Source: Rhipidocladum racemiflorum
Taxonomy: Eukaryota > Streptophyta > Magnoliopsida > Poales > Poaceae
Assembly: GCA_036346355.1 (NCBI GenBank)
Contig: CM070580.1
Span: 32,198,874 to 32,262,873, forward strand
DNA length: 64,000 nt
Direction of reading: 5' to 3'
The notes under the pieces are model-generated. The model ran no database searches. It worked only from the letters and a program-made list of their open reading frames with translations, and had not been told where the DNA came from. The first letter of the stretch is position 1, and each line of letters opens with the position of its first letter. A program made the translations under genes and the position numbers. This document shows, piece after piece, positions 11,801 through 23,800 of this stretch.

Positions 11801-14800
11801 CGCACACACCACCACGCACGCGCGCACACACATGAGTGCGCCCCCTTAGCACACGCCTAGACAGACAAAGGACAGGGATATATCCATGACCTTACAAAAT
11901 TCCTACTGAAGCTCACTCGCTTGTGTGTAATAGGCAGGAAATATGGACTCGACACTGACTACTGAACATGCTGCACTAATTCAATTTAGGACTCTAGATG
12001 CTATTTTCCAATGATACATTAATAATTTCATAATTGTTAGTTGCTTTGCTCTTGCTTTGCATGAGCACTTGTTAGTTGCTTTGTATGAGCACATGAAAAC
12101 ATGTTACTTAGTACATGTTACCTTACAATTGAATATTACATTTTGTTGTAAATTATTTGCCGCATTGGAGCACGCCTGGGCATGTTGATGTAGCCAGATA
12201 CGCAGCTCAATCTGAGCATCTTAACGGAGGTGCAAGATGTGTGTCAAGCAGATGCCTGGGTGTGACTACCAAGCTAATGGCGTGGCTTACGCCGAACACC
12301 ATAACAGACGTGAGACACTTGTCATGCACAACGGAGCTCAGCTGGCCATGGTGGCGGTGCCAAGGATGCAGTTTAGGTGTAGCACGAGTATGGTGGCGGA
12401 GATTTGACGCAGCCCATCGTGGAGTAGTTGAGCGTCCCCATGGAGTTGATTTGTGGCTTGGGCTGAGTCTTTATGTGGTGAGGTGATATTGTTTTTTTTA
12501 TCCATAGCAAAGCACGAGCATTCAACTAGTTACATTTGATGATACAAACACATAATGCTTAATTTGCATAGGAAGGAAAGAGAGAGGTACATGACATGTT
12601 GCATTTGCTCGTTGACTTTAATATCTGTTGCCCCATGTTACTTTAATATCTGTTGCCCCATGTTACAGACAGGTAAAAAACCGTCTCTGATGATCTCATT
12701 CATCACTGACCCATTCTCACTGATGATTCACAAAATTGTCTGTGATGACGTTTGTGAACTGTCTGTAATAAGGTTTTCTGTACTAGTGACAAGACATTGG
12801 TATTTTTAGGTCTTTTGACTAAATTACCCTTGTCTTGAACAATTCTCTGATAGGACAACTATGCAAATGGGAGTATCTGATAGACTGATACATATCTCTA
12901 GAGGCATGTCAACCTGTACTTCTGCTTTCTTATCTTACTTGTCTGCCACAATTGCTGTGGCCTATTTACAACAGCTTGGTGAAAGATGCATTTATATATG
13001 TAATCTATGGTGATATTAATTCTTGGCTTCTTTCTTATGAAGATTAATTAAACTAAGACATTTTTGTCTGTCATTTCCAGGATAACTGCAAGAACAGCAG
13101 ATGGAAAAGAAATCCTTCCCAGTAAAGAAGAGCCCTATTTCTTTACTTTTGGTAAATCTGAGGTCAGCTACATTCTTGTTGCATGTGTTAGGAACGTAGG
13201 ATACTATATTATGCGCTTTTTGAAATCCGTCTTTTTTCAAAGTGTAAATTTAAGATTAGTGATGTTCTTGTTGCATCTAATAGGAATATAGGATATAGAT
13301 TTATTATTGTTGCATCTAATAGGAATATAGGATATAGATTTATTATGTGTTTTTTAACACTTATATTGTTGAAGTTTGCTACTACTATGAGAACACATAG
13401 CGCTCACTTTTACAAGTTTTATTACCCCTTTTGGATTCTCTGTTTTTAGGGAATCGATCTTTTTACGGTGGATTAGTTGGTAGCAGTTTGGACCTATGCC
13501 AATACAGATACGTGGTTGGCCGGTGGTTTTTGTTTCATGTTTTGACTATACACTATACATGAACTGTTTGACATCAAGCTGCAAAACAGTGGAACCAATT
13601 TGTAAGACTAGTGTGCTGATCCTAATATCATGCTAAAGTCTCAACACTGAGTTATTTATGTTGAGTGTAGTGTATAATTGTGTATAGGTTTTGACTCATA
13701 TGGTCCATTGTGTAATACGAACTCATTGGCTGATTATATCAATTTAAGAAGCACTAAAAGCTTATATGGCTCTTGTTGATTTTTCCTAACTCCTGTTTTT
13801 TATGCAATATCATTTTACTGTTTTAGTTTAGGTACCTAAAGGGCTTGAGATGGGAATTGGAACAATGGCAAGAAAGGAAAAATCAACTATTTATGTTAGC
13901 AGTACATATTTGACAAAGTCCTCACTAATGCCACAATTTGAAGGCCTTGAAGAAGTTCATTTTGAAGTCGAACTTGTTCGATTTATTCAGGTACTGTCAT
14001 AACTAGCTGTTAGGTACTTTCTTTTCATTAGCAATCTTCTTTCTGTGCTCATGCATCTTTCTATTAACTAGCTGAATGCCTGTACTTTTCTAACGATAAA
14101 AAAATATCGTATTACCCCCCAGCACTTCATGTCGACATCGTTAGGATCGGCTTGCCACGCCCACACCCTCGCTCTGCCTCCGTACTCGGCCGAGCTCCGA
14201 CAATGGTGGTGTCGCACCGCCCTTGGCTCCACCGCATGCCCGAAAGGGTTTCGCTGTTTTTTTCTTGTTAGAGAATTTTTGGGGAGGTGGAATTTGTTTG
14301 TTTGTAGATTGCTATTTCTGTTTTTGTTAGAGACTTTTTTGGGAGGTGGAAGGGAGAATTGGGAGGTACGACGTACCACTGTGACCGCAACCGCCACTTC
14401 CTTCTTTTTAAGTAGTAAGGTTTAAAATTAGAATTAGGGCCTGTGAAGCCTGCAAGGGGTTTCCATGACATCACATGGTGGTCCTCTGCTTTATTGTGGC
14501 AGTGTTTCTTCACAGAATGACAGGCTCTCCACGATGATGAAGTCATTGTGGTTATACTTTTCTTTGTCACCAGATGATTGTCTTTCATATACCAGGGGAA
14601 CATTACACTAAAAATGATTTTATGGCCTGTATACAGGAAGCAATTTTTACCTGGCATCAATAGTATCGCATCATGGTCAATTATTCTTTATGAATGGGAA
14701 ATTTTTTTTAACGGAAAGTCAATTATTCTTTAGAACAGTGTTCTAAATCAAGGTTGCTAGACCTGCAATTCGTGTGCTAAAGTGTACAAGGTAGGCTAGC

Positions 14801-17800
14801 CAGTTTGCATATCAGGACCACTAACCGGCATATCAACACTGCTATCAAAACCACCAACCTACATAATCATTTAAAGATGGGGTGACCATCTGCTCACCAG
14901 TCACCACTAACCACTAAGAAACTGTCATCTGGTGTAGTGTTATTGTTAGAAGGCTTTTATGAATGGGTTTTCTCCATGGCTCCTTGATGTATGGTTTCAT
15001 TTCTAGTTGTTTAAATACCTTGAACAAAATGCATTTGCCTAAGAAATTTGGAAATCTCATGTTACTTGAGAGTGGTAAGACCAAAATCAGTGTGTGTTGT
15101 GACTTTTGGGTAGATTTAAATAAGCAATAGAGAGCTGGATGTTAATACTGGACTAAGGGTATGGTCTCAAAACATTCAAATATGGTTAACTGATATTTTT
15201 GTTGCAAAAATAACTTGTGGTGGTAAGGGATGAGGTGTTATGTCATCATAAGTACTCCAGCTTATCAGACCTAATTCTTCAAAATTGCACTGTCTCTCGT
15301 AGCTGGTAGTGTAGATGCAAGAGATTGAGTGGCTCTTGGTTAGGGATGGAACTGGTACGGATATTTTCCGACCGACCGACCGACCGAATTGATTTGGATG
15401 ATGATTTGGATAGTTTCATAGATATCCAGTTGATTTCTCGGATAAGGATATGGATACAGATAATTTACATGGATACGGATACGGATATGGAACACTGATT
15501 ATCCGAATGATACGGAATATCCGAGTTTTTGTTCGGATAATATCCGAATATGACATACGGATATTATCCGAATAACACGTTTCAGAATAACACATTAACA
15601 ATTTAACATGTTTCACTGTTTCAAAGACTGGGGTCTGCATTTGATGACAAGATACAATGTGTTCATGTGTGCTAGATGCTAATTTGGAGATATTTGGGTA
15701 AAGGTGGTACGAAATTGGCAAGTGGCGTTTGAGAGGGCTACTTAGGATTCGACATATGCCACCGGTGCAAATCATTTGGTTCAATTATTGCAATGGGGTA
15801 CATTGTTACTCACGAGTCACATGTATGACAAGCTAGGGATAAAAGGCAAAAAAAGACATACAAATATATTTCTTTTGGAATTTTGAATTTAAATTTGGAC
15901 CGATTTTGGAAAAAAACTGAAATTGGATTTTAAAATATCCGACTAATATTATTCGTATCCATGTTGATTCCGATCCGTATTCGATCTGTATTCGTAACCG
16001 ATATTATCCTGTATAATTCGTATTCGATTCTGTATTCGACACTATTCGTATTCGATTTTGTATTCGATAAAAAATACGGATACGGATATGAATAGGATGA
16101 TATTCGACCGTATCCGATCCGATCACATCCCTACTCTTGGTATTCTAGTTTACTTGAATTATTTGTTTAACACCAGTCTTTCATTTAGCTATAACTATTA
16201 CTGTATTAGTATTGAAAGAGGTTGTATTCTCCTTTTCATTTCATCAAATTAACAGTTTGTGTGATGTACTAATAGGTGAGAGATATGCTTGGTGATGGTC
16301 GCCTCATAAAACGCCGTGTAGTTGATGGAAGAGGTAGGTAACCTTGTGCAGTGTTTCATGTTCATTCTAGCATATGATTTCTTTTTTGGGAATGTTCTCA
16401 TCTATATCCCCTTTAATCTCAATACCTTTCGAGTATAGCAAAACTTATCTTTTACAAAACTATACTAGAATCTAGAAATGTTGCTTCCTTTCCAATCCAT
16501 TCACCTACTGATAACTAGGACCTTTTGACTTCTCTTGTCCAGTGGTTACTGTGAATATGTGACAGGTAGGATACCAGATAGCTTTTTTTTTTTGGCAGTA
16601 ACAGAATTTCTACCTTTCACTTATAGTAGTAGAAAAGCCATTTAGTAGATAACTAAAAGATAAAGAGGGAAGTAATAAAAGTAATATTATACTTTCTACT
16701 AAATAGCTTTTTTACTTTTAAAGTTTTTTTTCCCCCTATTTTCTTGTTGTCCATTTTTTTAATAACTGCCTAATGGAGTTGACTTACCTTCATCATCGAA
16801 GTGTGAAATTAGACAAACCGGTTTGATATTTATTATGTTATTTTTACTTACAAAATGCAAGCTCTTCAATAAGTAAACCTTACAAATGGAATCATTATAG
16901 AATTGTAGTCTTGATGAGGTACATGGTGTTATCATTGTTGTTTGGATTATATCATGTGATATGCTTATTCTGCTTCTTTGTGTTCCTCAAAAATATCAGG
17001 TGAATTTCCAATGGATTGCCCTCTTCACGATAGCTTGTTAAGAGTTCACTATAAGGGAATGCTCCTTGATGAACCAAAGTCAGTATTTTATGATTCACAA
17101 GTTGATAATGCTGGTGAACCATTGGAGTTCTGTTCCGGAGAAGGCCTGGTAATATTTTCGCTTAAATGGTATCTCACTATACAATGATTAACTGCATCAA
17201 ATCTTGCTGTCATATTATGACAAATTGAAAACTTCTGTTGAAAAAAAAAAATCCATTTTTGAACCCTCAACTGTGGCATTAGTCCAAATTGCAACCTCCA
17301 ACTCGCAAACTGTCGGAAAAGCAACCTTTAACTAACAAAACCAGGCCACATTACCACCTCCGCACATTCTAAGGTGGTTTTGACATGAGGTGTCCGCCAC
17401 GTGGATTCTAATCAACATAAAAAAATAAAGATGGATTTTAGACCTAGTCATGTGGCTGGGCCCTATTCGTCAATGACAAAGGGAGAGAAGACATCTTCTA
17501 CTATTCAGTGTTATCATGGCGCCGCCTAGGCGTCCAGGCGGCCGAGGGGGTCCGCCAGGGGCCGTCGCCTCTCATGGAGCTCGCCAGGCGACTACCTAGT
17601 CTTCCCAGGCGTTGCGACGGGCGCCTAGGCGTCGTGGAGGAGGCAGCCTAGCGCGCGTCGAGTCAATATGAGGCCGCGCCTTCATCCAAGCTCCATCCCG
17701 TCGCCTCTGTTGCTTCCACCCGTCGCCCCCGCCTTCCAGCCCGCCACGACCCATGGCTTTTGCGCAACAGCCTGCCGCGACTCGTCGCCTCCAGCCCTCC

Positions 17801-20800
17801 ACCTCCGTCGCCGGCGTTGATTCACCGAGTGAGGAGTGACCGAGTGAGGGGAGGAATGAGGAGTGAGGAACAGAGAGTTTATTGTTGCTTGCTGCATTGC
17901 TTGGAATGGGGCGCAGGGGAGATGAGCAGGGGCGTTGGGCTCTATGTCTGGGAGATGGATTGTTGCTTTTCTCCTCTCATTCTTTATTGCCATGGAGATA
18001 TAGTGTTGCCAGTCTACTACAGCTGGCTGCAGGCATGGGAACTTGCACAAGAGCAAGTGGGATCTTGTGAATGGATGTATATCTTTTGTGTATGCAATTT
18101 TGAGATCCTTTTGTGTATGCTATTGTATTTTGTTTGGTCGCCTAATTGGTGCCTAGGCGTCCAGGCGCCCCGGAAGCGACTCGCCTCGTCAAGGCGCCGT
18201 GATAACCATGCTACTATTCACTGCAAATAGAAGAACAAAGGGAGATCCATAACTTTAGGTGGAGAAGATCGACGACAATTGGATAGTTATGAGGCCGTCT
18301 GGGCGCATGGGGAATAGCCTAATCTTCTCTGTTTTCTTTTATTTGAGGATTTAAATAAGGTCAGAAATTTTTCTAAAGATTTGTTATAGTTTAGGTGTTC
18401 TTCTGTAAAAATTTCAGGTTGAGCTCTTGCATTTTCATTTTCTAATAAATCTGACATTGCAATTTCCAAATTTTCTAGTTTTCTGATTTATAATTTTAAA
18501 AGGCCCTAAATGTTAGTATTAATTTTTGATATTTTTACTAGAAATTAACATTGCTCTTAGGAATGCATGGTAAAAATTTCAGCTCGAGATAAACTTTGTA
18601 GATTTTTCCAAAAGTTCCACTATTTTCAGTAAAAATCCCATTAATTTACATTTCTTGTCATTAATTAATAAGTTCACATGATTTTTGACTGTAAAAAAGT
18701 AATTCTAGAGATTTCTTATATTTTAATATAATTTTTGTGGATTTTTCCTAATATTTTGTTTTTACATTCTTACTTTTACCTTTTACCAATTCAACATAAA
18801 TGAATTTTCTTTTAGGGTAAAATCCAAAAAGAACAAGAAAAACTAGAAAGTTCAAAATCAAACACATTCAAAATTTTAAATTTCCATTCTCTTTTTCTTA
18901 TAATTTTGGGATGTTACACCTCCCTTGCGCATTCTCTTTCTCTCATTCAAACACCACCACTACTAGCTTAAGCCATGGCATCAAGGAGGAAGCTTGGATT
19001 TAAGCCCCCTTTGTTGCATAATTAATTGGTTACGGTCCTTGGATCATGACAAGAGAGAGGAGGATGAAGCTAGCAATACATTGCCATATCATGGCCACGT
19101 CATTGATACGTGGGATCAAAACCGGATTGGATTGGGGCAAGGGGGTCATGTGGTCTGGTATTGATACTTGAGGGTTGTGTTGCGGACAGTTTTGGAGTTG
19201 CGGGTTGAAAATTTGACAGAGGAAATAGTTAAGGGTTGAAAACGGACTTTTTTCTATTTTTTTTTCTGGAACCACGTATTCTTTGCGCCCTAACTTCTAT
19301 TTCTTGTTTTCCTAAGTGTCACTTAGAGTTTCTTAATAAGATAAGAACTTGCAATGCAGAAGCAGTGAGAGATGATCAAATATGGTCTTTGCCTTTAAAT
19401 TTTGTATATGCTACTAATATTAACTCCCAGAAGGGTTATAGGGCTTCGCTTCCTTGTTGATGGCTCTATATACTTATTGTCCTGTCTTAGAACTAAATAT
19501 CTCATATTTACTCTGAACAAAAAGAGAGAATGAGACTTTGCTAGCCTTCTACCTATAACATCTCATTACATTCAATTAAAGAACAGTAACAGACTTTTTA
19601 ATGCATTTCGTAGGTTCCTGAAGGATTTGAAATGTGTGTTCGACTAATGCTTCCTGGTGAACAATCTATTGTCACGTGCCCTCCAGATTTTGCATATGAT
19701 AAATTCCCAAGGTTGTATGAAACTTCATATCAGAATCCATTTTCATAATGGAGCTTTCTTAATGATGTGGTATGGCTGCAACAGGCCAGCAAATGTTCCC
19801 GAAGGAGCTCATGTTCAGTGGGAAATCGAACTACTTGGATTTGAAATGCCCAAGGTAACAAACCTTTTTTTACTTTTCTTTTGCTTCAGAATGTTGGTAA
19901 TAATATTCCTGCTCTCTGTTGTGTGGGGACTGCTTTAGATTAGAAGTAGCTTTGCTGTTTTTTTTCAACCCTCAACCAATTCTGTTGAGCAATGGATGTT
20001 TTTGGATTGATAGTTTTCCTTATTCTTGTGAGTTTTGCAGCTGCATGGCATACATCCATTTTTGGTTGGTGATTATTGCTTCTTGTATTATGTGTAATTT
20101 CTTTTCTTGTGCTCAATAGCAAAAGAAAGTAATAAAAGTATTACTTGTGTTTCAGAAAGTACATGTGCACACAGTAGATGCCTTTTTGATGGCCATAGGC
20201 AATGGTTATTCTTACTTGGGAGTTTTTTTTCATAACCCAATACAACATTCATCTGTATATAATTTCTATTCTTTATATTATATTATCTCTTTCATGATGC
20301 TTCTCATATGGGTTTTACTAGTGTATTTCCCTTCTTCTGATCCCTAAACAAAATACATCTGTAGGATTGGACTGGCTTGACCTTCCAAGAAATCATGGAC
20401 GAGGCAGATAAAATAAAGAACACGGTATACTGACTAAGATTATATTGTGTTTATATTTTTCCAATGGGTATACTGCAAGAAATTTACTGAGACATGTTTA
20501 ATATAAAATTGAAAAGTACTTTCTGTTTTTCATTCTATGTGGAGAAGCTGTTTGATTTGAACGCTTGGTGGAGCCAAGGATTCAAACCAGACATGGGAAA
20601 AATATTGGACCCCATTGGTACCGGTTATCAGTTTTAAACCAGCCAAACTTCATCAAACAAAATTCAAACTCAAATTTCAATTTGGCCGGTTTTTGACCTG
20701 TTACCGGCCAGAATTACTGTTCATCAATTTACATTTAGAACTTTTTCGGACCGATATTGATTTACCGGTCTGGCCTGGTACTGCCAGTTACCGCCGGTTT

Positions 20801-23800
20801 TTTCCCTTGGGTGGAGCTACATGTTAAATGAATCACAAGCAGTGCTTCTCAATCCTCAAGATGGTTAATTAGTTTAAGATTTCATTATTAGTATAATCAT
20901 ATGAGAATCTAAATTTTGCATTAGGCCTTCAGCTGAGTCTAGATTTGTAGCAGTTTCCAACTTTCCATCCTATATTCAACCAGTACTTGGTTACAGGCTA
21001 CTTAATAATTGTGATCTGCTTCTAAATACTTGTGCCTGTTGTGCTTTTGAATGGTTTATTGTTTTATGTTTTAAACAACTGGTTCTAAACTGAAGCCCTT
21101 TCTCAGGGTAACAAACTATTTAAAGAAAGGAAGTTTGAACTTGCAAAGGCGAAATATGAGAAGGTATGTCCTCCACAGGATTTAAAATTTGTTATGCCAT
21201 AAATTTATACTTATCCTAATTGAATTACTGTTATTTATCATATATATTGAATGAAGGTACATTTTTCTTACATTGCAATATTGATCTGGATATCTACATC
21301 TTTCCTGCTATTATTATCATTATCTCTCCACACGGTTAGTTGGTTACCCATTTTGTACTCTACCAGGGTTTCAATTCCCATTGGGAGGATTTCCCGCGAT
21401 CTGACCGGGAGTAACTGGTCCAATCCTGGTTGAAATTCAGTTTATATTATCGTCCTTTGATTTTTTTCTCTAAGTTTAAACTTAACAATATATAACAACA
21501 AGCAGAGTTAAGAGCTAAAAAAGGAAGCAAAAACATTATATGCTACAGTGTGCTTGGTGTCCACCAGGAGCACTGGTCACCTGATCTATACTACTGATGA
21601 ATTTGACATCGAATTCCACATGCATGCATAACATTACATGTACTACATCCATGAGGTTTTTGGGAACTTTTGGAACAGTTCATGCACTTTTTTTTTTGAC
21701 AAAAAGGGTAATGTCAAATCAACCCCGTCCGAAAACCAGCGAAGACACCATTTTTCTCAGTGGTGCCCAAGATTTGTGCGGAACAGGTCAACTTTTTTGT
21801 TTCAGATAAAAACATTCTTAACAATAAGCAAAGCATAACGTCACAACTAGCCCAGTGGTAAGGCACGAGAATCCTTGTCTCGTTTTTTTTTTGCTTTTGC
21901 ACTTTTCTCCTTTTTATCTGTCAAACTCCTTCGCTACCCTTCACTCCCTAAAATCAGTCAAAACTTAGTGGTGGTGGCATCCCCAAAATCCTTTGCTCTC
22001 CCCAGCTTTGGTATCCCAACGCGCCTTCCCAACCTTCCCCCCACGAGCGCTCCGCCTCTGCATCTGGCGGTACCACTGCTTTCGTGGCCTGCAGGGAGCA
22101 GAAGGTTGCCAGGGCCTGCTTCCTCCTGCTCTGGCAAATCTACTTTGCTCGGAAAAATCGAAGGGTACCTGCTAGCTAATAATGGATGGATGGATGGCTC
22201 GATGATCCGTACTATTTGGTTGCTTGATTTTGCTCCCGTGTCAAATTCAAATGGATCATTTGAACAATTCCGTGATTTCTGGTTTTTGCAACATCTCAGC
22301 AGGGTGTGAATTTTTCTTTAACCAAGAAAGTTTTCCCTGTTGGTGCCTATAGGGCACCAGAATACTTTCATTACTAGTGTACCACCACACTGAATCTGTG
22401 TTGTACAAGTCCACTCAATGGAAAAAATCAAGGAGAAGTTGATCAAAGTGGATCTGTTAAGTTTTTTGGTTGAAAGTATATGCACATGGATTTCTGTCCT
22501 TTTTATCCTCATGCCTTATTGAGCTGTGAACAATAATGAGCATAATCCTTCATTTAGCCTCGTCGTTTCTTGAAGATTCTACAGTTTCTGTTGTTGGATT
22601 AATGTGCTCGAATGCAGGATATCTTATTGTACTTTGATATTGTTATTTTGGCAGAACTAGCTCTTCAAAATTAGATTTTACTGCACAACGTTTTTTACAG
22701 TGGGAGCATCCCTTCTAATCCTTTCTGGAATTTCTTTGCTCCTCCCTATTACTGGGATAGCACAAGCTAGTATACAATCCCATGCAGTAATCCATGGAAA
22801 ACCCACGCCGAAACTTCCTTTGCCTGATACTAAGTTGCTGAGATGTGAAATAAGTTCGATATTTAAATGTGATGATATTCTCAAGCATTTTGCAAACTGT
22901 GGTTCTTTGTCCCTCTATGGCTGCAGGTGCTCAGGGAGTATAACCATGTGCATCCTCAAGATGATGAAGAGGGGAAAATCTTTGCTAATTCAAGAGTACG
23001 ATGATACTGTATTTTCAGCTTTTGTCCTACCATAGACCATTTGACACCCTGGTCTCGAGATCATTTTCTTCTACACATTCTCCTCTGATTAGTTGTATGT
23101 CTTCCACACTTGTTTCTGTTTTCTGACACGTGTTCACGTTTTGTCTTGTTATGAATGCAGAGTTCGCTACATCTAAATGTAGCTGCTTGCTACCAGAAGA
23201 TGGGTGAGTACAGAAAATCTGTTGAAGGATGCAATAAGGTAATTTTCTGATAGAAACTTCAGCATAACTCCTTTCAACAGCTGCTGTTTATAGTCTGTAG
23301 GTGATAATTTTGGTTGAGGCAAAGAATTTTCCTTGCCTAGCACATCAAAAGGGTAGTGCAAACCTACATGCAGGTGGCCTGTGGATTTGGGTGATCCAAG
23401 GGCCAAGGTTATTAAAGCGGTAAGGCGAGGCGTGGTGACGCGTGGTGACTCACCACCTTTTTACCGCTGAAGCGTAAGGTGCGCGGCGAGGCGACGCCAT
23501 ACGCATATACTTAAAGCGCTACTGGCAGTCTACTACTACTGCTGCTACTTGACTCCTACGTCTACTGCAGCACTCCTACGGTTGCTGCTGCATCAATGCC
23601 ACTACAGCAATGTTGCTACAGTACTACTGCTATGCTACTACTTCCCCGAAGCTCAGCGTCGCTTCTTCTTTTCCCCAAAGCTCATCTGCCCTGACACGGC
23701 AACACCATGGCATCCCCCTCGCCTCTTCCTCCGCCATCTTCCTCCCGCATTCCTCCCTAATAGCCTGCCCCATACTTGAGCAGAGGAGCGGCAGCGCGGA

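Larger units (their letters stand above)
11691..13080 (+). other. PAS1 intron 7, right part, with repeats
   Basis: It holds an alternating AC/GC simple-sequence tract near 11797-11832, a GC-rich patch at 12155-12490 with no recognised product, and then a perfect 25-bp tandem duplication. A CACTA-type terminus lies before the branch and acceptor sequence of exon 8. Confidence 0.5.
17241..19266. mobile_element. MULE-like element with long inverted ends (PAS1 intron 11)
   Basis: The left end, from about 17252 (TTTTTGAACCCTCAACT), matches in inverse the right end ending near 19250 (AGGGTTGAAAACGGAC). Similarity extends about 150-200 bp inward on each side, with alternating 'AACCCTCAACT' and 'CCACGT' motifs. 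Long inverted ends around unrelated filler are typical of non-autonomous Mutator-like elements. The termini sit in A/T runs, so a 9-bp target duplication could not be read. Internal DNA is AT-rich and non-coding, with a hAT element nested inside. Confidence 0.65.

Noticed and set aside
11797..11832. Alternating purine-pyrimidine tract as a Z-DNA regulatory element
   Set aside because: Common AC/GC microsatellite in repeat-rich intron; nothing links it to regulation.
17760..18230. 156-codon open frame in PAS1 intron 11
   Set aside because: It lies inside the GC-rich hAT element at 17506-18210 and shows no transposase or other domain.
21841..21895. Possible tRNA-derived SINE (TAGCCCAGTGGTAAGG resembles an A box, followed by a T run)
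   Set aside because: No B box at the expected spacing and no target duplication found; too weak.
22700..23035. Plus-strand frame with hydrophobic N-terminus overlapping PAS1 exon 16
   Set aside because: Composition and exon 16 phase show it is intronic read-through. The start lies in intron 15 with no promoter.
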